64,000 nucleotides of DNA from Bradyrhizobium sp. U87765 SZCCT0048 (lineage in GTDB: Bacteria; Pseudomonadota; Alphaproteobacteria; Rhizobiales; Xanthobacteraceae). Made by a program: the position numbers and the translations under genes. The stretch lies in contig NZ_JAFCMM010000004.1 of assembly GCF_018131225.1 (NCBI RefSeq), positions 434,001-498,000 of the forward strand, in the 5' to 3' direction. Positions 62,569 through 64,000 of this stretch are shown here, piece after piece; positions within the stretch are counted from its first letter, which is position 1; every line of letters begins with the position of its first letter. The notes beneath the pieces were generated by a model, which was not told where the DNA came from, did no database searches, and saw nothing but the letters and a program-made list of their open reading frames with translations.

Positions 62569-62734
62569 GCGCTCATCTGCCGGACCGTGCGGCCGATATC
62601 CGGATCCCGCGGGACGCCTTCACCATCTCAACCGGCCGTCGACATCTGTAACGAATGGTCGCCTGTTGCCATAGAAGATCAGTCGCAAGCGCCTGACGCT
62701 CGCAAGGACTGACCCTGAAGTCAGCGTCTGATCA

Positions 62735-64000
62735 CTATCGCTCATTCCTCGGCTCAAAGACGCTGAAGCTGTCGATCAAATCCCAGTCGCCGGAGATGTA
62801 TTGATAGACTTTCCTCGAAAAGCTCGGCGACAGCGAGAATGGGCCTGCATGCGCCAGACCTCTGGCGATCTTTTTCCCATCAACCATTCCAATCGTCGCA
62901 CGAATGAAGGCATCGATGCTGGTTTCACCGTATTTGCGCACTGAAAATCCAGCACTGCATGAAACAAACAATCCATCTTTCATCGCCTGCCACGAATTGC
63001 GCTTGATATCCTCACACAAGCTCTCGGAAATGTGTCTCATTGCATCGTATTGAGCCTGGCCGAAGACGATCATGACGGTGTCGTCACCGCACCTGCTGAC
63101 AACGGACTCGCTAAATCGATGTTCGCAGAACTTGATGATCTCCTTCAGAACCTGATTTCCGACCTCGATACCGTGATGCTTGTTGACCAGCGTCATTTCA
63201 TCCACGTCGATGACGAGAAAGGCCACGCCACCGGTCAGCCGGATCAGTTCATCACCGATGCTGTTGATCGCCTCGGATATGCCGGCATAGTCCGTTCGCA
63301 GCGATCCGACCTTGTACCTTTCGATCAAATGCAGAAACTCCGGGTCTTTCCTCAGTTCGACACCGCGATAAAAGTAACCTCGCTCGTTCAGCAGGACCGT
63401 TTGCTTCGTGCCTGATCCGTCATCCTCCCGGTCGGGTGTCACGAGCCTTTTGTGACCAATCGTTTTATTGAACAGGATCGACCAGTCGTCCCAGAATTCC
63501 GAGCCCTTCACCTTCAGTGTCAATTTGGCCCGCTCGAGCGCGTCGCGGCAATTGTTCCCATAGGCAATGGAGAGGTACAGAAAGGACGAGAAGTCTACGG
63601 CAGCGTCATCGGAGACAGATGTCGTGGTGTATATGACGTAGCGAACATGCTCGGATACCGCGGCGGCTTGATCGACCGATTTGCAGTAGTTCAGGACGAC
63701 CAATTCAATGTCGCCCCTGAACATTCTGGCCAGTTGCCCGAAACTGGCCGCATCGATGAAGCTTCCATCATCGAGGGCAAATCCAGTGTCTCCCTCGCCA
63801 TGTCCTGCGAAATGCAGGATGGTCGGAGCATGGTGATCGATCGCAAACACCAAATCGTCCGCGCGGGTGGCCCATGCGGTATTGAAGGTCAACTGATCCT
63901 TGTACAGGAAGCCTTGCAGTTTATTTTCAATCCCGCGCGCCTCAGCGTCTATTCGCAATCTGTCAGTATGAAATGGATTGGATGCCAGGAACAGGATCTT
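62735..64000 (-). CDS. CHAT (caspase-like) protease domain fused to degenerate GGDEF domain (N-terminus cut by window edge)
   Basis: The minus frame is open from 64000, beginning KILFLASNPFHTDRL, the standard opening of CHAT-type proteins, so only a few N-terminal codons are missing. Catalytic dyad: His at 63800-63802 (HFAGHGEG) and Cys at 63683-63685 (VVLNYCKS). After a linker comes a GGDEF-type cyclase fold: FLVIDVDEMTLVNKHHG with the metal-type Asp and the Asn, then SRCGDDTVMIVF where RxGGDEF is expected, then SCSAGFSVRK and MVDGKKIARG. The signature is CGDDT, so the cyclase may be altered. Function is unknown. Confidence 0.82.
   Translation of the reverse strand, partial: KILFLASNPFHTDRLRIDAEARGIENKLQGFLYKDQLTFNTAWATRADDLVFAIDHHAPTILHFAGHGEGDTGFALDDGSFIDAASFGQLARMFRGDIELVVLNYCKSVDQAAAVSEHVRYVIYTTTSVSDDAAVDFSSFLYLSIAYGNNCRDALERAKLTLKVKGSEFWDDWSILFNKTIGHKRLVTPDREDDGSGTKQTVLLNERGYFYRGVELRKDPEFLHLIERYKVGSLRTDYAGISEAINSIGDELIRLTGGVAFLVIDVDEMTLVNKHHGIEVGNQVLKEIIKFCEHRFSESVVSRCGDDTVMIVFGQAQYDAMRHISESLCEDIKRNSWQAMKDGLFVSCSAGFSVRKYGETSIDAFIRATIGMVDGKKIARGLAHAGPFSLSPSFSRKVYQYISGDWDLIDSFSVFEPRNER

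Overview
GC-rich alphaproteobacterial chromosome, most likely from the Bradyrhizobium/Rhodopseudomonas/Afipia group (Nitrobacteraceae). The reasons are the contiguous order rpsT - dnaA - dnaN - recF - gyrB, the many small palindromic repeats of the CCTCATCC...GGATGAGG type between genes, an Irr-box-like palindrome near an iron receptor gene, and gene families typical of that group (Lrp-linked PutA without a DNA-binding domain, AtuA-like pairs, isoquinoline-oxidoreductase-type Mo enzymes). This placement is inference; no rRNA gene is present to confirm it.

1-11.5 kb: a truncated TPR protein, then a coherent set on the + strand: LysR regulator, AroE-family dehydrogenase with features of catabolic NAD-dependent quinate/shikimate dehydrogenases, a five-gene branched-chain-type ABC importer, a Gfo/Idh dehydrogenase and a 3-dehydroshikimate dehydratase fused to an HPPD-like part. 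I read this as uptake and breakdown of quinate/shikimate to protocatechuate. A perfect T-N11-A palindrome lies between regulator and dehydrogenase.

11.5-19.1 kb: an acyltransferase, then an iron-uptake locus on the minus strand: TonB-dependent siderophore receptor, PiuC/YbiX-type oxygenase, exbB, exbD, tonB. 19.2-25.3 kb: putA with a divergent Lrp/AsnC regulator, a drug-type MFS exporter and a LysR regulator. 25.4-35.7 kb: mixed metabolism and envelope genes: a lipoprotein, a two-subunit molybdenum hydroxylase, an EamA transporter, an AtuA-like pair, a dienelactone hydrolase, a polysaccharide-export lipoprotein and msrA.

35.8-44.5 kb: housekeeping core: rpsT with a clear promoter and terminator, 1.27 kb of non-coding DNA, then dnaA, dnaN, recF and gyrB.

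44.6-51 kb: an accessory block. A LysR gene faces an operon of an alpha/beta-hydrolase fused to a cupin, a YcaC-like cysteine hydrolase, a second alpha/beta-hydrolase and an SDR. It is surrounded by broken genes: an SDR tail, a patatin fragment and a dinB that has lost its C-terminal domain. 51-57.4 kb: a two-partner secretion pair, whose exoprotein carries about 15 GLUG repeats, and its TpsB transporter. 57.6-62.6 kb: an unfamiliar winged-helix-like regulator, a DedA-type membrane protein, an alcohol dehydrogenase tail, and a deacetylase/VOC/SnoaL operon facing a LysR gene.

Right edge: a gene cut by the window end encodes an unusual fusion of a CHAT (caspase-like) protease domain and a degenerate GGDEF nucleotide-cyclase domain. 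It is the strongest candidate for a poorly described signalling or defence system here. No tRNA, rRNA, insertion sequence or CRISPR array was seen.
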